Positions 17,940-27,745 of a stretch of DNA of 64,000 bases are shown here, piece by piece. The translations under genes were made by a program, and so were the position numbers. The stretch comes from Haliotispira sp965263485 (GTDB taxonomy: Bacteria; Spirochaetota; Spirochaetia; SP-2023), in contig CBDHHO010000004.1 of NCBI GenBank assembly GCA_965263485.1, positions 620,001 to 684,000 on the forward strand, written 5' to 3'. Numbering within the stretch: the stretch's first letter is position 1; each line of letters begins with the position of its first letter. Below the pieces are notes generated by a model that saw nothing but the letters and a program-made list of their open reading frames with translations, searched no databases and was not told where the DNA came from.

Positions 17940-19661
17940 CTATGGTTTTTTGCCCGGTTTTTTGCCCAGCGTTCCCAGGTGATCGAATTGGCCGCCGCCG
18001 GCTCCGATCTTAACGGCCACCCCGCCGGACTCTTTGACATATTTCAAACTATAGTTACCAGCACTCGGTGACGTCCCCCCTACCACGACGAAGTTGGCCC
18101 CATCACCACCGGGAAGCTGATCACCGGGAAAGTGAAACGTGATTTGGGAATTCTGATTCACATCGTCATTCCCCGATTCCGTGGCGCCTCCTTTTTTTGT
18201 CAGGACATGGCTGTATGCGGTCTCGCCAAACCTCACTTCCGCAGCGGAAAACAACATAAGGAATCCCTTCACTGAGACCTTGGTCTGATCGGCACCGGCA
18301 GAATCCAGGACCCATTCGCCCCGGATCCAGTCGGGGAAGGCCCTAAGCGGCGCCGGTTTCAGACTGGCGAAGTACTTCTTGAGGTCGGCTTGGGGATCAG
18401 CCGGTGGACTTTTTTGGGAGGCGGCGGCCTTCAGCGTTCCCACGCGCATGAACGTATCGGGGTCCGTGAGGTCGAAAGGAACAGAAACGACCACGCTGTC
18501 CCCGTCTTTGGTATATTCGACATCACCCTGATAGCCCTTCTGGATCCGAACCGTACTGCCGGAGATGGTAAAAGTGGCCCCCGACGAATTATTATTCAGG
18601 TCAAATTCCTTCGCTACAAAGCCGTTCAGGGTGATAGCGTACTTTGTATCTGTAACGGTTATTCCAAAGGGGGGCCGTTGTTTTTTGGCTGCTTGGCTCT
18701 TTTTAGCCTCCGCCGAAACACTGGCAGGATCCACTTCCCAGCTCCCCCGGAGCCAGTCGGGGAAGGCCCTGGACACCTGTGCTTGGGGGGACGTTTGGGC
18801 GGTCTTTTTGCTCAGTGTTCCCAGGCGCATGAACTGAGGGGGGCCACCAGGGGGGGGCTTGGGAATGGTGTATACGACCACACTGCCCTCTTCCCGGACA
18901 TATTTGAAAGTCCCCGCCTTCCCGATAACCGGACGAACCAGAACGGTCTTGTCATCGGGGAAGCTAAAAGACAGCCAAATCGGCGGATTATTCAAATCAG
19001 CTTCTATGGGTTTGTTTTCCCCATTTATGGGTTTGTTTTCCCCATTTGGGCTGGGCGGTAAGCGCAATTTGTACTGAGTCTCGGTAAATGTTACGCCTAT
19101 ACCCGAAGGCGTTTGATCAGCTTGTACGACGACCCATTTGCCCCGGATCCAGTCGGGGAAGGCCCTGGACACCTGTGCTTGGGGGGACGTTTGGGCGGTC
19201 TTTTTGCTCAGTGTTCCCAGGCGCATGAACTGAGGGGGGCCGCCAGGGGAGGGCTTGGGAATGGTGTATACGACCACATTGCCCTCTTCCCGGACATATT
19301 TGAAAGTCCCCATCTTCCCGATAACCGGACGAACCAGGACGGTCTTCTCATCGGGGAAGCTAAAAGACAGCCAAATCGGCGGATTATTCAAATCAGCTTC
19401 TATGGGTTTGTTTTCCCCATTTATGGGTTTGTTTTCCCCATTTGGGCTGGGCGGTAAGCGCAATTTGTACTGAGTCTCGGTAAATGTTACGCCTATACCC
19501 GAAGGCGTTTGATCAGCTTGTACGACGACCCATTCGCCCCGGATCCATTCGGGGAAGGCCGTTCTGGCCTCTGGAGCCCAGCCGAGCGGCTTGCAGGCAA
19601 TGAAAAGCAGCAGCGCCGAAGCCGCCAGGACGCCTTTTGTTATGTTATTTCGGGAATACAT
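17940..19661 (-). CDS. Lipoprotein with four FPEW repeat domains
   Basis: The 573-residue protein has a lipoprotein signal ending ALLLFIAC (Cys23) and a strong AGAAGGAG seven bases before the ATG. Four domains each start FP[ED]W[IL]RG[EKS]W, near residues 36, 168, 300 and 440, and usually end with a [MV]R[LV]GTL block. Each is about 110-140 residues, strand-rich by eye, with an FTETQYKL-type motif after the start. Domains 1 and 2 are nearly identical and contain a direct repeat, NGENKPI twice. No named family is recognised; the pattern suggests small beta-barrel or lipocalin-like domains on the cell surface or in the periplasm, as inference. Related genes lie at 20.3-20.8 and 61.2-63.2 kb. 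Confidence 0.75.
   Translation of the reverse strand: MYSRNNITKGVLAASALLLFIACKPLGWAPEARTAFPEWIRGEWVVVQADQTPSGIGVTFTETQYKLRLPPSPNGENKPINGENKPIEADLNNPPIWLSFSFPDEKTVLVRPVIGKMGTFKYVREEGNVVVYTIPKPSPGGPPQFMRLGTLSKKTAQTSPQAQVSRAFPDWIRGKWVVVQADQTPSGIGVTFTETQYKLRLPPSPNGENKPINGENKPIEADLNNPPIWLSFSFPDDKTVLVRPVIGKAGTFKYVREEGSVVVYTIPKPPPGGPPQFMRLGTLSKKTAQTSPQAQVSRAFPDWLRGSWEVDPASVSAEAKKSQAAKKQRPPFGITVTDTKYAITLNGFVAKEFDLNNNSSGATFTISGSTVRIQKGYQGDVEYTKDGDSVVVSVPFDLTDPDTFMRVGTLKAAASQKSPPADPQADLKKYFASLKPAPLRAFPDWIRGEWVLDSAGADQTKVSVKGFLMLFSAAEVRFGETAYSHVLTKKGGATESGNDDVNQNSQITFHFPGDQLPGGDGANFVVVGGTSPSAGNYSLKYVKESGGVAVKIGAGGGQFDHLGTLGKKPGKKP
18781..19572. repeat. Near-identical 396-bp tandem duplication inside the FPEW lipoprotein gene
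   Basis: Units starting at 18781 and 19177 are 396 bp apart (132 codons) and differ at only a few positions over most of their length. They encode domains 2 and 1. The in-frame period and near-identity indicate a recent duplication or gene conversion. Confidence 0.85.
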
Positions 19662-19741
19662 AGTGTTACTCCTTCTCTCCGGGGTTTCTGCGCGAGGGCT
19701 CCCTGAAGCTTCGCGCTGCCTTCACCGCCCCAAGATCTTAA

Positions 19742-19924
19742 GGGGACCTCTTAAGGGGACCTCTAATAAAGGGGACCTCTAAAAATTCCATTCTGCGCTC
19801 TTGCTCGCTCTTTTGAAACGAACAGCTTCGTCAGTAAAGCCTTACAATACAACAAAGTATTCTTCGGCTTCACTTCCTCGCTCCAAAATAGCTTCGCAAG
19901 AAGAGCGAATTTTTAGAGGTCCCC
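19742..19924. repeat. Miniature inverted-repeat element with tripled left end
   Basis: GGGGACCTCT-type left ends occur three times, at 19742, 19755 and 19771, and the right end GAATTTTTAGAGGTCCCC stops at 19924. TTAA flanks the outermost left end (19738-19741) and the right end (19925-19928), consistent with a 4-bp target duplication. Nested insertion or slippage could explain the three left ends. Confidence 0.75.
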
Positions 19925-19931
19925 TTAAGAT

Positions 19932-20334
19932 GAAAGCGGAACTTCCCACCAGCAAGATTGCCCGTGTCCGGGCGCAGCAAACTTTTTCACATTCCTTCCG
20001 GAAGCCCTGCGTAAGAGTATCGGAAGTTTCGCCATCATAATAACATGAAATCAAAAAATATGCTACAAAAACCCTAAACTGTTGGCGGAGAGCACGGTAA
20101 GAAAATATATTTTTATTTATTCCAACCCCACTCTCTGGCTAGCCCTTCCGGGGGGGAAAGATTCAGGAAGCGGCGGAGGCGAAAATCATCCAAGGGGGAG
20201 CCCAAGGGCAAATCCTACAGGGCAGCTCCAAAAATAAAGCGAATTTTTAAAACTGCCCTAAACCCCGTCGGGGTGAAAACTTTTCAAAGATCGAGGCCTA
20301 CAATGGCCTGCAATAGAAAGGAGAAACCCTCCGC
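19932..20334. other. Intergenic region, no gene recognised
   Basis: The region holds short unrelated patches. A hairpin-like AACCCCGTCGGGGT occurs near 20260. I see no open frame with family resemblance, RNA gene or clear promoter. It separates the FPEW lipoprotein from the broken FPEW gene. Confidence 0.4.
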
Positions 20335-20781
20335 CTATCTCCTTGCCAGTTTTCCCACGCGGGAGAACACTGTGCCGTCTGCGGAAAACTCAACAGTCAT
20401 GCCATCGGGGATCTGAATACTGCTTATGGGAACCTCTAAAAATTCGCTTTCGATGCTGAATCAGCGAGATTTTGCCGATAGCGAGGAAGCGAAGCCGAAG
20501 CATACTTTGCTGTATGGTAAGGCTTTGCTGACGAAGCTACTCGGCAACAAGATCGCGATTCAGCGCGGAATTGGAATTTTTAGAGGTTCCCTTATGGCCT
20601 TGGTATCGGTAAATTCCAATTCTGCACTGCCAAAGATAGGTGCCAATGCTTGCGCAACAGGATCGCTCGCAGCAGTTGTCGTATCGATACTCCATTTCCC
20701 CCGGATCCATTCGGGGAAGGTTTCGTATGGGGTTACGAAATACTGTGTATAATATGTTAAAATATGTTTCAATTGCAGCAT
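20335..20781 (-). pseudogene. FPEW-repeat gene split by a miniature element
   Basis: From 20781 the minus strand reads YETFPEWIRGKWSIDTTTA and GSAELEFTDTKA and then enters the element at 20428-20591. Beyond it, SSIQIPDGMTVEFSADGTVF and SRVGKLARR end at the TAG at 20335-20337. Removing the element and one copy of its 4-bp target duplication rejoins the two halves exactly in frame (DTKA-ISSIQIPDG). The join gives one FPEW domain with the usual C-terminal V-G-x-L block. No lipoprotein signal is visible upstream, so the N-terminus is already missing. Confidence 0.8.
20428..20591. mobile_element. 164-bp miniature inverted-repeat element with TTAT target duplication
   Basis: The ends GGGAACCTCTAAAAATTC (20428) and GAATTTTTAGAGGTTCCC (to 20591) are perfect inverted repeats. 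TTAT flanks both sides (20424-20427 and 20592-20595). It interrupts an FPEW gene whose frame is restored by precise removal. There is no coding capacity, so it would be mobilised in trans. It is the clearest member of the family. Confidence 0.9.
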
Positions 20782-20904
20782 AATAGTGGATAATTGTATC
20801 TAAAATGCTGTAAATAATGATTTTTTATGTAAATTCTAATTTTATTAGAATTTATTGATCGTAATTAATTTAGATCTAACTATTTTTTGTGCTATTTTGT
20901 TATG

Positions 20905-20957
20905 ATTAAGGAAGGATTTTTGATTTTACATCGCAATGCCGATTTTTAGAGGTCCCC
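20905..20957. repeat. Right end of a second miniature-element subfamily
   Basis: AAGGAAGGATTTTTGATTTT, then ACATCGCAATGCC and GATTTTTAGAGGTCCCC, is nearly the reverse complement of 49471-49520. It shares the common terminus but has a different subterminal sequence. The AT-rich stretch before it (20790-20904) has no gene. Confidence 0.6.
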
Positions 20958-20958
20958 T

Positions 20959-21101
20959 AAAAGTATAGGATGCAAAACAGATTCTCTTTGTTCCGTATTC
21001 GAATCTTGTGAAATTTCATCAAAAGGTTTAAAGAAAATATTTTCACGCAAAACATTATGATATTCTTTTGGTATTGCTTTGAGTAAATCATCGCCACCTA
21101 T
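20959..21101 (-). pseudogene. Copied internal fragment of the 2-oxoglutarate oxygenase gene
   Basis: About 143 bases are nearly identical to 26465-26610 inside the oxygenase gene. The fragment lies between two right-type element ends (to 20957, and TAGAGGTGCCC at 21103-21113). It has one more A in the run at the frameshift site of the resident gene, so it reads in frame as FFKPFDEISQDSNTEQRESV and LHPILL. Confidence 0.8.
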
Positions 21102-21208
21102 AGAGGTGCCCATAAGAATCTCATATTAACATACTAAAGAGTAAGGAAGACATGACAAATTTTGAGCTGTACTCAGCTCGATTCCCCAAGAATGGGGCCT
21201 TTCACATT

Positions 21209-21926
<718 letters not shown>

Positions 21927-21930
21927 TTAA

Positions 21931-22094
21931 GGGAACCTCTAAAAACTCCAATTTCGCGCCAGACTCGGCTTTTCGGGACGAACAGCGTTGTCAGTAAAAC
22001 CTTACAATACAACAAAGTATTCTTCGGCTTCACTTCCTAGCTGTCGTCCAAAACCCCTTCGTCTGGCATCGAAAGCGACTTTTTAGAGGCTCCC
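21931..22094. mobile_element. 164-bp miniature inverted-repeat element with TTAA target duplication
   Basis: The ends GGGAACCTCTAAAAACTCC and TTTTTAGAGGCTCCC are flanked by TTAA at 21927-21930 and 22095-22098. It has the same length as the element at 20428. It forms the junction between the truncated 16S rRNA and the MATE exporter gene, whose TAA stop lies within the target duplication. Confidence 0.88.
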
Positions 22095-23465
22095 TTAAGC
22101 ATCTACAAAGCCAATTATCTTTTCGCTGTTGTTCTCTAGGGATTTTACCCCGAGATTTTGATTACGAATGTTATAGACAATAGCTTTAACAAACTCAAGG
22201 CCGCCAATAGCCAAAAGAGTCACAGTAATTGGTAGCTCGTAAAAATATATACATATATAGACCAGTGGGATTCCTATTAGCCAACCCATTACTGACTCTA
22301 TAATCATTGGAAAAATGACATCTTTTCTCGCCTTTAGAATACCATCACTAACTAATATATTTAATGCCTTAAATGGAATAATTGCGAAAATAACGAGCAA
22401 AATAGATTCTAACTGAAGACGTAAACTATCAGAAATGCTATATATAGATGTTAATTTCCGGACAAATATTGATAGAAATAAAGATATAATTCCGGCTAAC
22501 CCTATTGTTAGAAATATATTTTTCTTAGCAAATTTATTTGCAGAGATATAGCGATTTTTACCAAGTTCATATCCCACTATATTAAATGCTCCAAGTGCTA
22601 ATGCTGAAAATATTATTAGAAGAATCTTTTCTACCGATAAAGCAATATTATACATTGCAAAACTATCAGTACCAATTCTCGCATACAAAATATTAAACAC
22701 ACTAGTACTCAGTACCCATAATATCTGTTTTGCTGATATTATAAAATAATATCCAAAATATTCTTTGAATATAAAAGAAAATTTGTTTATACTTATAATC
22801 ATCTTTATTCGATTGATTATATTAATTTTATATGACATAATTAGCAAAAAACATAACTCTATAACCCTAGAGAGGACAGTAGCAAGACCTGCCCCATAAA
22901 TACCCATTTCAGGGAATCTCAAATAACCAAATATAAAAATATAATTTAATAAAGTATTTATACCCAATGACAACAATCCAGATATCATTGGTATTATTGT
23001 GTTTCCTGTACTCCTAAATACGGTAACAAAATTATTACTTATTGCATAAGTGATAAAACTCATTAATATTAATCTAAAATAATAAATTGCTGCTGTGATT
23101 ACTTCATTATCATTAATAAATATACCGAGAAAAAATCTTGAGAAGATGACCAATATTGGTACAAATACTACAAGCCCTACCAATGTAGAAGATATGGATA
23201 GACCTGTTACAACTTTAATCTCTTCATAGTTACGCTTACCCCAGCTTCGAACAATAAATATCGATGCAGACTCTGCGAAGGAAAATACAATAAATCTCAT
23301 CACAAATATTATCTGTGCGCTAATGCTAACTGCCGAGATTGCAACAGATCCCAAATTACTAACCATTAGCATGTCTATAAATAGTAAGAGGTAGCTTATT
23401 ACACCTTGTATTAATATGGGCAAGGAAATTCTAAGTATTCTTTTATGGAAACTGCCTTCCATCAA
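22095..23465 (-). CDS. MATE-family efflux transporter
   Basis: The 456-residue protein has about twelve hydrophobic spans, the standard MATE length. The N-terminus ILRISLPILIQGVISYLLLF, then MLMVSNLGSVAISAVSI, matches the first helices of the family (position, membrane and small-residue pattern). MATE proteins export cationic drugs, lipids or natural products using ion gradients. It is the last gene of an AT-rich operon with two glycosyltransferases and an oxygenase and overlaps the upstream gene by 4 bp, so export of the operon product, or flipping of a lipid-linked one, is a reasonable inference. The stop codon abuts a miniature element. Confidence 0.85.
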   Translation of the reverse strand: MMEGSFHKRILRISLPILIQGVISYLLLFIDMLMVSNLGSVAISAVSISAQIIFVMRFIVFSFAESASIFIVRSWGKRNYEEIKVVTGLSISSTLVGLVVFVPILVIFSRFFLGIFINDNEVITAAIYYFRLILMSFITYAISNNFVTVFRSTGNTIIPMISGLLSLGINTLLNYIFIFGYLRFPEMGIYGAGLATVLSRVIELCFLLIMSYKINIINRIKMIISINKFSFIFKEYFGYYFIISAKQILWVLSTSVFNILYARIGTDSFAMYNIALSVEKILLIIFSALALGAFNIVGYELGKNRYISANKFAKKNIFLTIGLAGIISLFLSIFVRKLTSIYSISDSLRLQLESILLVIFAIIPFKALNILVSDGILKARKDVIFPMIIESVMGWLIGIPLVYICIYFYELPITVTLLAIGGLEFVKAIVYNIRNQNLGVKSLENNSEKIIGFVDA

Positions 23466-24793
23466 TAGCCAATCTCTATAATATTTTTTCTCTCTATCGG
23501 GAAGATATCTATAATTCTCTCTTTGTTCTCTAAATATTGTAGCCGTGTTGAATTTCCATTCACGGCCAATAATATTTTATTTACAACCCTCGATACTTCC
23601 AGTAGAATGCCAGCAACACAAACATCTGAGAATAATAATAAGGTGTCTAAAACAATGATTGCTTCATCTATTTCATTCTTGCGGAAAGGCAACTTAAACC
23701 CGTACAAGCTGTAATGTATAGTTGTGTTTTTTGGGTAGGGCAATTTATCCCAACTACCAAAAGGGAGTAATATATGGGAAAGATCTAATAATTCAGAATC
23801 CCCCTCTGAATACATTAGCACCCCTATGCGAGTACCAACTCTTTTGGGAAGTTTTCCACTTAGGTTATCCAAAATTGCCAAATGTCTATCTTCGGGCAGT
23901 CTAGATTCTAATCTTTTCTTTATATATTTTTCCCCTAAGGGCGGATAGCCAACAAATGCAAGGAGCTCAATTTCCCTCGTTGGATATTTACGAAAGAAAT
24001 AGTTGTAATTGACTTTTTGGTCAGATAACTTGACACTATTATTGACCTCGTCATCAGGTAGGTTTAAATGATAACCCCATATTTCCCTACTAAAATAAAG
24101 ATCTATCTGTCGTTGACAAGCCTTAAAACCGAGATCGACATCTTCGACCCCCCAACCAACATATTTCTCATCATAGTTCTCAATTAGTTCAAAAATAGAT
24201 TTTTTTGCAGAGAAATTACCTCCCCAGCAGAAGTACCAAGGGCAATCCTTTCTATCTATTTTAAATATTTTTCCAATATAATGTTTCAGAAAACTCTCTC
24301 TACTATCAATTGAGTTTTCACTTGATTTTATAATTTCCAAATACTTATTAATATTTGAGTAATCTACACCATCCAGCGTATCCAATACTGTCTTGGAGTG
24401 CAAAGCAGAAATACTACCTAATACCAAACAGTCATCGTGTATCATATGTTGATCCACATGACTTCGAATAAAATCTTCTGTAATCAAAATGCTATCATCT
24501 ATAAAGATGATAATATCACCCCTAGCCTTTGAAATAATCTGATTTCTATTTGCAGATCTATTGGGGCCAGTATAAGGCACATCCAAGATTCGAATAGCGA
24601 TGGGAGAAAGTTTCGCTATTTTATTGACTATTCCAACAGTATCATCACTAGATGCATGGTTGCCAATAACAATTTCAAATTTATCATGTGGATAATCACT
24701 TGACAATAGATTAGCCATTACATAACCAATACACTCTGCACTGTTCCGAACAGGAATACCCACTGTAACAAATGGCATTTCTTCTATTGGCAT
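23462..24793 (-). CDS. Family 2 glycosyltransferase with GWGxED C-terminal module
   Basis: The 443-residue protein opens with PFVTVGIPVRNSAECIGYVM, the GT-A nucleotide-sugar fold. GDIIIFIDDS is the metal-binding DxD-like site, and KYVGWGVEDVDLGFKACQ is the galactosyltransferase/chondroitin-polymerase type acceptor motif. The last 170 residues are not recognised. The start at 24793 is chosen over 24820 because AGAGGA lies eight bases upstream. It is cytoplasmic by sequence and probably adds a sugar to the operon product or to a surface glycan. Confidence 0.8.
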   Translation of the reverse strand: MPIEEMPFVTVGIPVRNSAECIGYVMANLLSSDYPHDKFEIVIGNHASSDDTVGIVNKIAKLSPIAIRILDVPYTGPNRSANRNQIISKARGDIIIFIDDSILITEDFIRSHVDQHMIHDDCLVLGSISALHSKTVLDTLDGVDYSNINKYLEIIKSSENSIDSRESFLKHYIGKIFKIDRKDCPWYFCWGGNFSAKKSIFELIENYDEKYVGWGVEDVDLGFKACQRQIDLYFSREIWGYHLNLPDDEVNNSVKLSDQKVNYNYFFRKYPTREIELLAFVGYPPLGEKYIKKRLESRLPEDRHLAILDNLSGKLPKRVGTRIGVLMYSEGDSELLDLSHILLPFGSWDKLPYPKNTTIHYSLYGFKLPFRKNEIDEAIIVLDTLLLFSDVCVAGILLEVSRVVNKILLAVNGNSTRLQYLENKERIIDIFPIERKNIIEIGY

Positions 24794-24878
24794 AACAAAT
24801 ATCCTCTTATTATGGTACACATACTAAATATTAGTAAGTTGACGTTTCTACCTCTTGCCTATAATATTTTTTAGTATA

Positions 24879-26099
24879 TTATGCAACTCTATTGGCCCCT
24901 ATAATATTCGTAATATAGCGTGCTATCCCTTGGTTCCCCATGCGCATAGAGCCTAATATCTTTCCTTGCCTAAGAGCCTTATCACAAATACCCTCAGTCA
25001 GTAACTCTAATATTGCACTATTAATCTCAAATTTCATCTGTCCACAATCATCAAGCAATTTCAGAGCTTTTCCTACCCCTTGCTGAACGGCACGATTAAG
25101 ATTTGACAACTGCTCATTATTGCTATATAGGCCAAGAATAGGAGTTCCACAAACCATTGCTTCCATAGTGGATGAAAGTCCACCATGGATTATTCCTATA
25201 TCTGCCTTAGACATCTGTTCAATTGCATTTTCCGTATATTGCTCAATCTCTACTGTTATCATTTTATTTTTATGTTTCAACTGCAATATATCATCTGCAA
25301 ATATTTGGGGATCAACATTTCCTCCTGTATTTATTATATACTCCCCAGTAATGTCCAGGCATTGGAATAATAATTTGACAATAGTTCTAGAAATAGCTGA
25401 GCCACCTAATGTAATATAAATCCGCGGATGCCAAAGACTATTTCTTTCCGGAACTCTTTTACTATATTTAGGCATATCTCGTAATAATGGCCCAATAAAC
25501 TGAATATCATTTACATTCTCTAGAGCACCAGAGTTCCCGAGCATCTGAACAATCTCTCCCAAAGGTTGATAGAATGAGAAGTCAGGGACAATTATATATT
25601 GACCAAAGCAATCTAAATAATTCTTTTTACAAAATTGATTATTCTTAAGTATATTGAACAATTTTGGTAGTAGATATTTAAGGTTTTTATATAAATTAAA
25701 ATTCTGTAATGATATAGAAGGTATCCCCTTTACCTTTGACAGAATTCCAGTAATAAACCGCATATAGTGAATAATTAACACAGGCTGAACTACGTCAATA
25801 ATCTGTTCTTCTGATAACCATGATTTCTCTATATGTTCTTCCGACCCAAACCCTGCCCTAAGAAAATCATGCATCCCACTCTCTGTATATAAATCATAAG
25901 AAGTACCTGAAACTGAAGATGATTTTTCATAAACCTCTATAACATTATTAATGCCAAAGGTTTTAGGAATATACATTTCAGAAGCCTTGCAAGCAAAATA
26001 AATATCGAATCCAGCATTTTCTAAAACTTTAGCTAAAACTGACATAGGAACTATATAACCATAGCTACTACCACTATATGTAATCATCAAGACTTTCAT
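24879..26099 (-). CDS. GT-B glycosyltransferase (UDP-glucuronosyl/MGT-like)
   Basis: About 406 residues. The N-terminus MKVLMITYSGSSYGYIVPMS, with a disposition to precede acceptor binding, and the C-terminal ADIGIIHGGLSSTMEAMVCG then TPILGLYSNNEQLSNLNRAV give the HGG-E-P-Q nucleotide-sugar motif of family 1 enzymes that glycosylate small molecules. RIYITLGGSAIS begins the second Rossmann half. ATG 26099 is preferred to the upstream TTG at 26114; both lie directly behind the oxygenase stop, so coupling is likely. It suggests a glycosylated natural product, though glycolipid synthesis is also possible. Confidence 0.78.
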   Translation of the reverse strand: MKVLMITYSGSSYGYIVPMSVLAKVLENAGFDIYFACKASEMYIPKTFGINNVIEVYEKSSSVSGTSYDLYTESGMHDFLRAGFGSEEHIEKSWLSEEQIIDVVQPVLIIHYMRFITGILSKVKGIPSISLQNFNLYKNLKYLLPKLFNILKNNQFCKKNYLDCFGQYIIVPDFSFYQPLGEIVQMLGNSGALENVNDIQFIGPLLRDMPKYSKRVPERNSLWHPRIYITLGGSAISRTIVKLLFQCLDITGEYIINTGGNVDPQIFADDILQLKHKNKMITVEIEQYTENAIEQMSKADIGIIHGGLSSTMEAMVCGTPILGLYSNNEQLSNLNRAVQQGVGKALKLLDDCGQMKFEINSAILELLTEGICDKALRQGKILGSMRMGNQGIARYITNIIGANRVA

Positions 26100-26117
26100 T
26101 TTCACAACCAACAAGCT

Positions 26118-27175
26118 TTACTGTCCCAAATGGTAGTCATTATCAATTTTAGCATCTACAACAAGACCAAACAAACCATTTTTAAAATACTCTCTGTACT
26201 GCTCCGCATATTTGTAGCTACGGAAATTATAAGTTTTAAGCAAATATCTTTGTCTTGCTGCCTCTTCATCAATAATCCACGACATATCACGAGAGTGAAG
26301 TCCACCCATATTTGGAAGAACAAGCAACTCACCTGTTTGTAAACATACTTCAAATTTTTCAACCTCAGTAATTGCATTTTTCAATGCCCATAGTGCTTCA
26401 AAAGCATATGCATTATTACTGAGAGATGCAGTACGAGTATCATAATATCGAAAAAAACTTTTATCTGAAAGTATAGGATGCAAAATAGATTCTCTTTGTT
26501 TCGTATTCGAATCTTTTGAAATTTCATCAAAGGTTCAAAGAAAATATTTTCACGCAAAACATTATGATATTTTTGGGGTATTGCTTTAAGTAAATCATTG
26601 CCATCTATATATTTAGTTTTTATAATATTTTCTCGCTGACTTCTCATGCAAAGTAAACATAGATAATCCGCCCGAATATAATGAGCAGTTCTATCATTAT
26701 GAAAATATAATTCAGAATCAGATTTCTGTGTCTGTGTGCCACTATATGCACTCTGTGCATATACATCTTGATAAAAGTCACCTTTATTTCGGGTGGTGTA
26801 AGCTAATATCGGTAGATCAAAAATAATCGATAACAGCAGTAAAAAAAATTCTCCGACAAAAGTTTTTTTATTGTCCCACTTATCCTCTAATGGCCTAGAA
26901 AAATCAAAGATAGGAACAGTTAAATCAATAGGACAATTTTTAAGGTGTAAAGGCAATAATTTATTTTTTTCGGATTTTTCCCGATACTTTTTTATTTCAA
27001 GAAAACCAGGCAATTCGTAAAGATTATTTTGTACTATACAATTTTGAACCTCCTTTTTAAATCCTAAATAATCTTGATAAGGATTACTTTTAAAAGTTAG
27101 ACCAATATCTACTAATTTTTGCTTTTCAGCAGCTGCAAAAGTAAATTCAAAATAACGCTTCATGAGAAATTTCAT
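26118..27175 (-). pseudogene. Clavaminate-synthase-like Fe(II)/2-oxoglutarate oxygenase, frameshifted
   Basis: The N-terminal frame (27175 down to about 26520) contains SELYFHNDRTAHYIRADYLC, where H-N-D aligns with the HTE/HxD iron site of TauD/clavaminate-synthase-like enzymes. The C-terminal frame carries TGELLVLPNMGGLHSRDMSW (distal iron His) and RQRYLLKTYNF (2-oxoglutarate Arg region). The two frames are joined by a -1 shift in an A run near 26533. A copied fragment at 20959-21101 has the extra A and reads through. Restored, the protein would be about 350 residues. This family often hydroxylates free or tethered amino acids. A sequencing error in the run cannot be excluded. Confidence 0.78.
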
Positions 27176-27197
27176 TAGCTTGGAAAGAGCTTAAAAA

Positions 27198-27728
27198 TTA
27201 TACTGAAATATGACCAAGCTGACGTGCATACTGGAAAAGACCACCAGCCTTGACAACCTCATCTATTATCCCCATTGGCTTAATAGTAAACACATCTTGT
27301 ATTTTTCTAGATAGAACTTGCAAATTATCTATATCAACACTCACCTCATCACCTGTATGAAGAAGGGAGTTTAAATCGCCATCCACTTCTACAGGAAGGA
27401 TAGTTCCCGTATTAATACAATTTCGAAAAAATATCCTTGCAAAAGAACTAGCAATCACAATACGAATGCCAGAAGCTGCTAAAGCAATCGGCGCATGCTC
27501 TCTTGAAGAGCCACAGCCAAAGTTTTTCCCTGCCAATACAATCCCAAAATCTGATTTTCCTGTTTTTTGATTAATAAAACCCTCATTACCATTTGGCAAA
27601 CCACAAAATGCCAGGGACCCTAGTTGTTCATAGCCATCTGGGGAAGCTGGATTTATTTTCATATACTCCGCTGTTATAATCTGATCAGTGTCAATATTAT
27701 CCCCTAAAACGAATACTCTCTCGAACAC
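27198..27728 (-). CDS. leuD: Isopropylmalate dehydratase-like small subunit
   Basis: The 176-residue protein is a LeuD/aconitase swivel domain: VLGDNIDTDQIITAEYMKIN, GKNFGCGSSREHAPIALAAS and FARIFFRNCINTGTI. It pairs with the large subunit encoded immediately upstream to isomerise a 2-alkylmalate through a dehydrated intermediate. No leuA or leuB lies in the window, and the genes sit in an AT-rich operon with an oxygenase, glycosyltransferases and an exporter. A role in building a chain-extended 2-oxo or amino acid for a specialised product is therefore as likely as leucine synthesis. Confidence 0.85.
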   Translation of the reverse strand: MFERVFVLGDNIDTDQIITAEYMKINPASPDGYEQLGSLAFCGLPNGNEGFINQKTGKSDFGIVLAGKNFGCGSSREHAPIALAASGIRIVIASSFARIFFRNCINTGTILPVEVDGDLNSLLHTGDEVSVDIDNLQVLSRKIQDVFTIKPMGIIDEVVKAGGLFQYARQLGHISV

Positions 27729-27745
27729 AATCTCCTCTCCTTTAA

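Noticed and set aside
20375..20425. Plus-strand CAVCGKLNSH resembling a TnpB zinc motif
   Set aside because: It has a single Cys pair and no other TnpB feature. The minus strand is clearly the C-terminal part of an FPEW gene.
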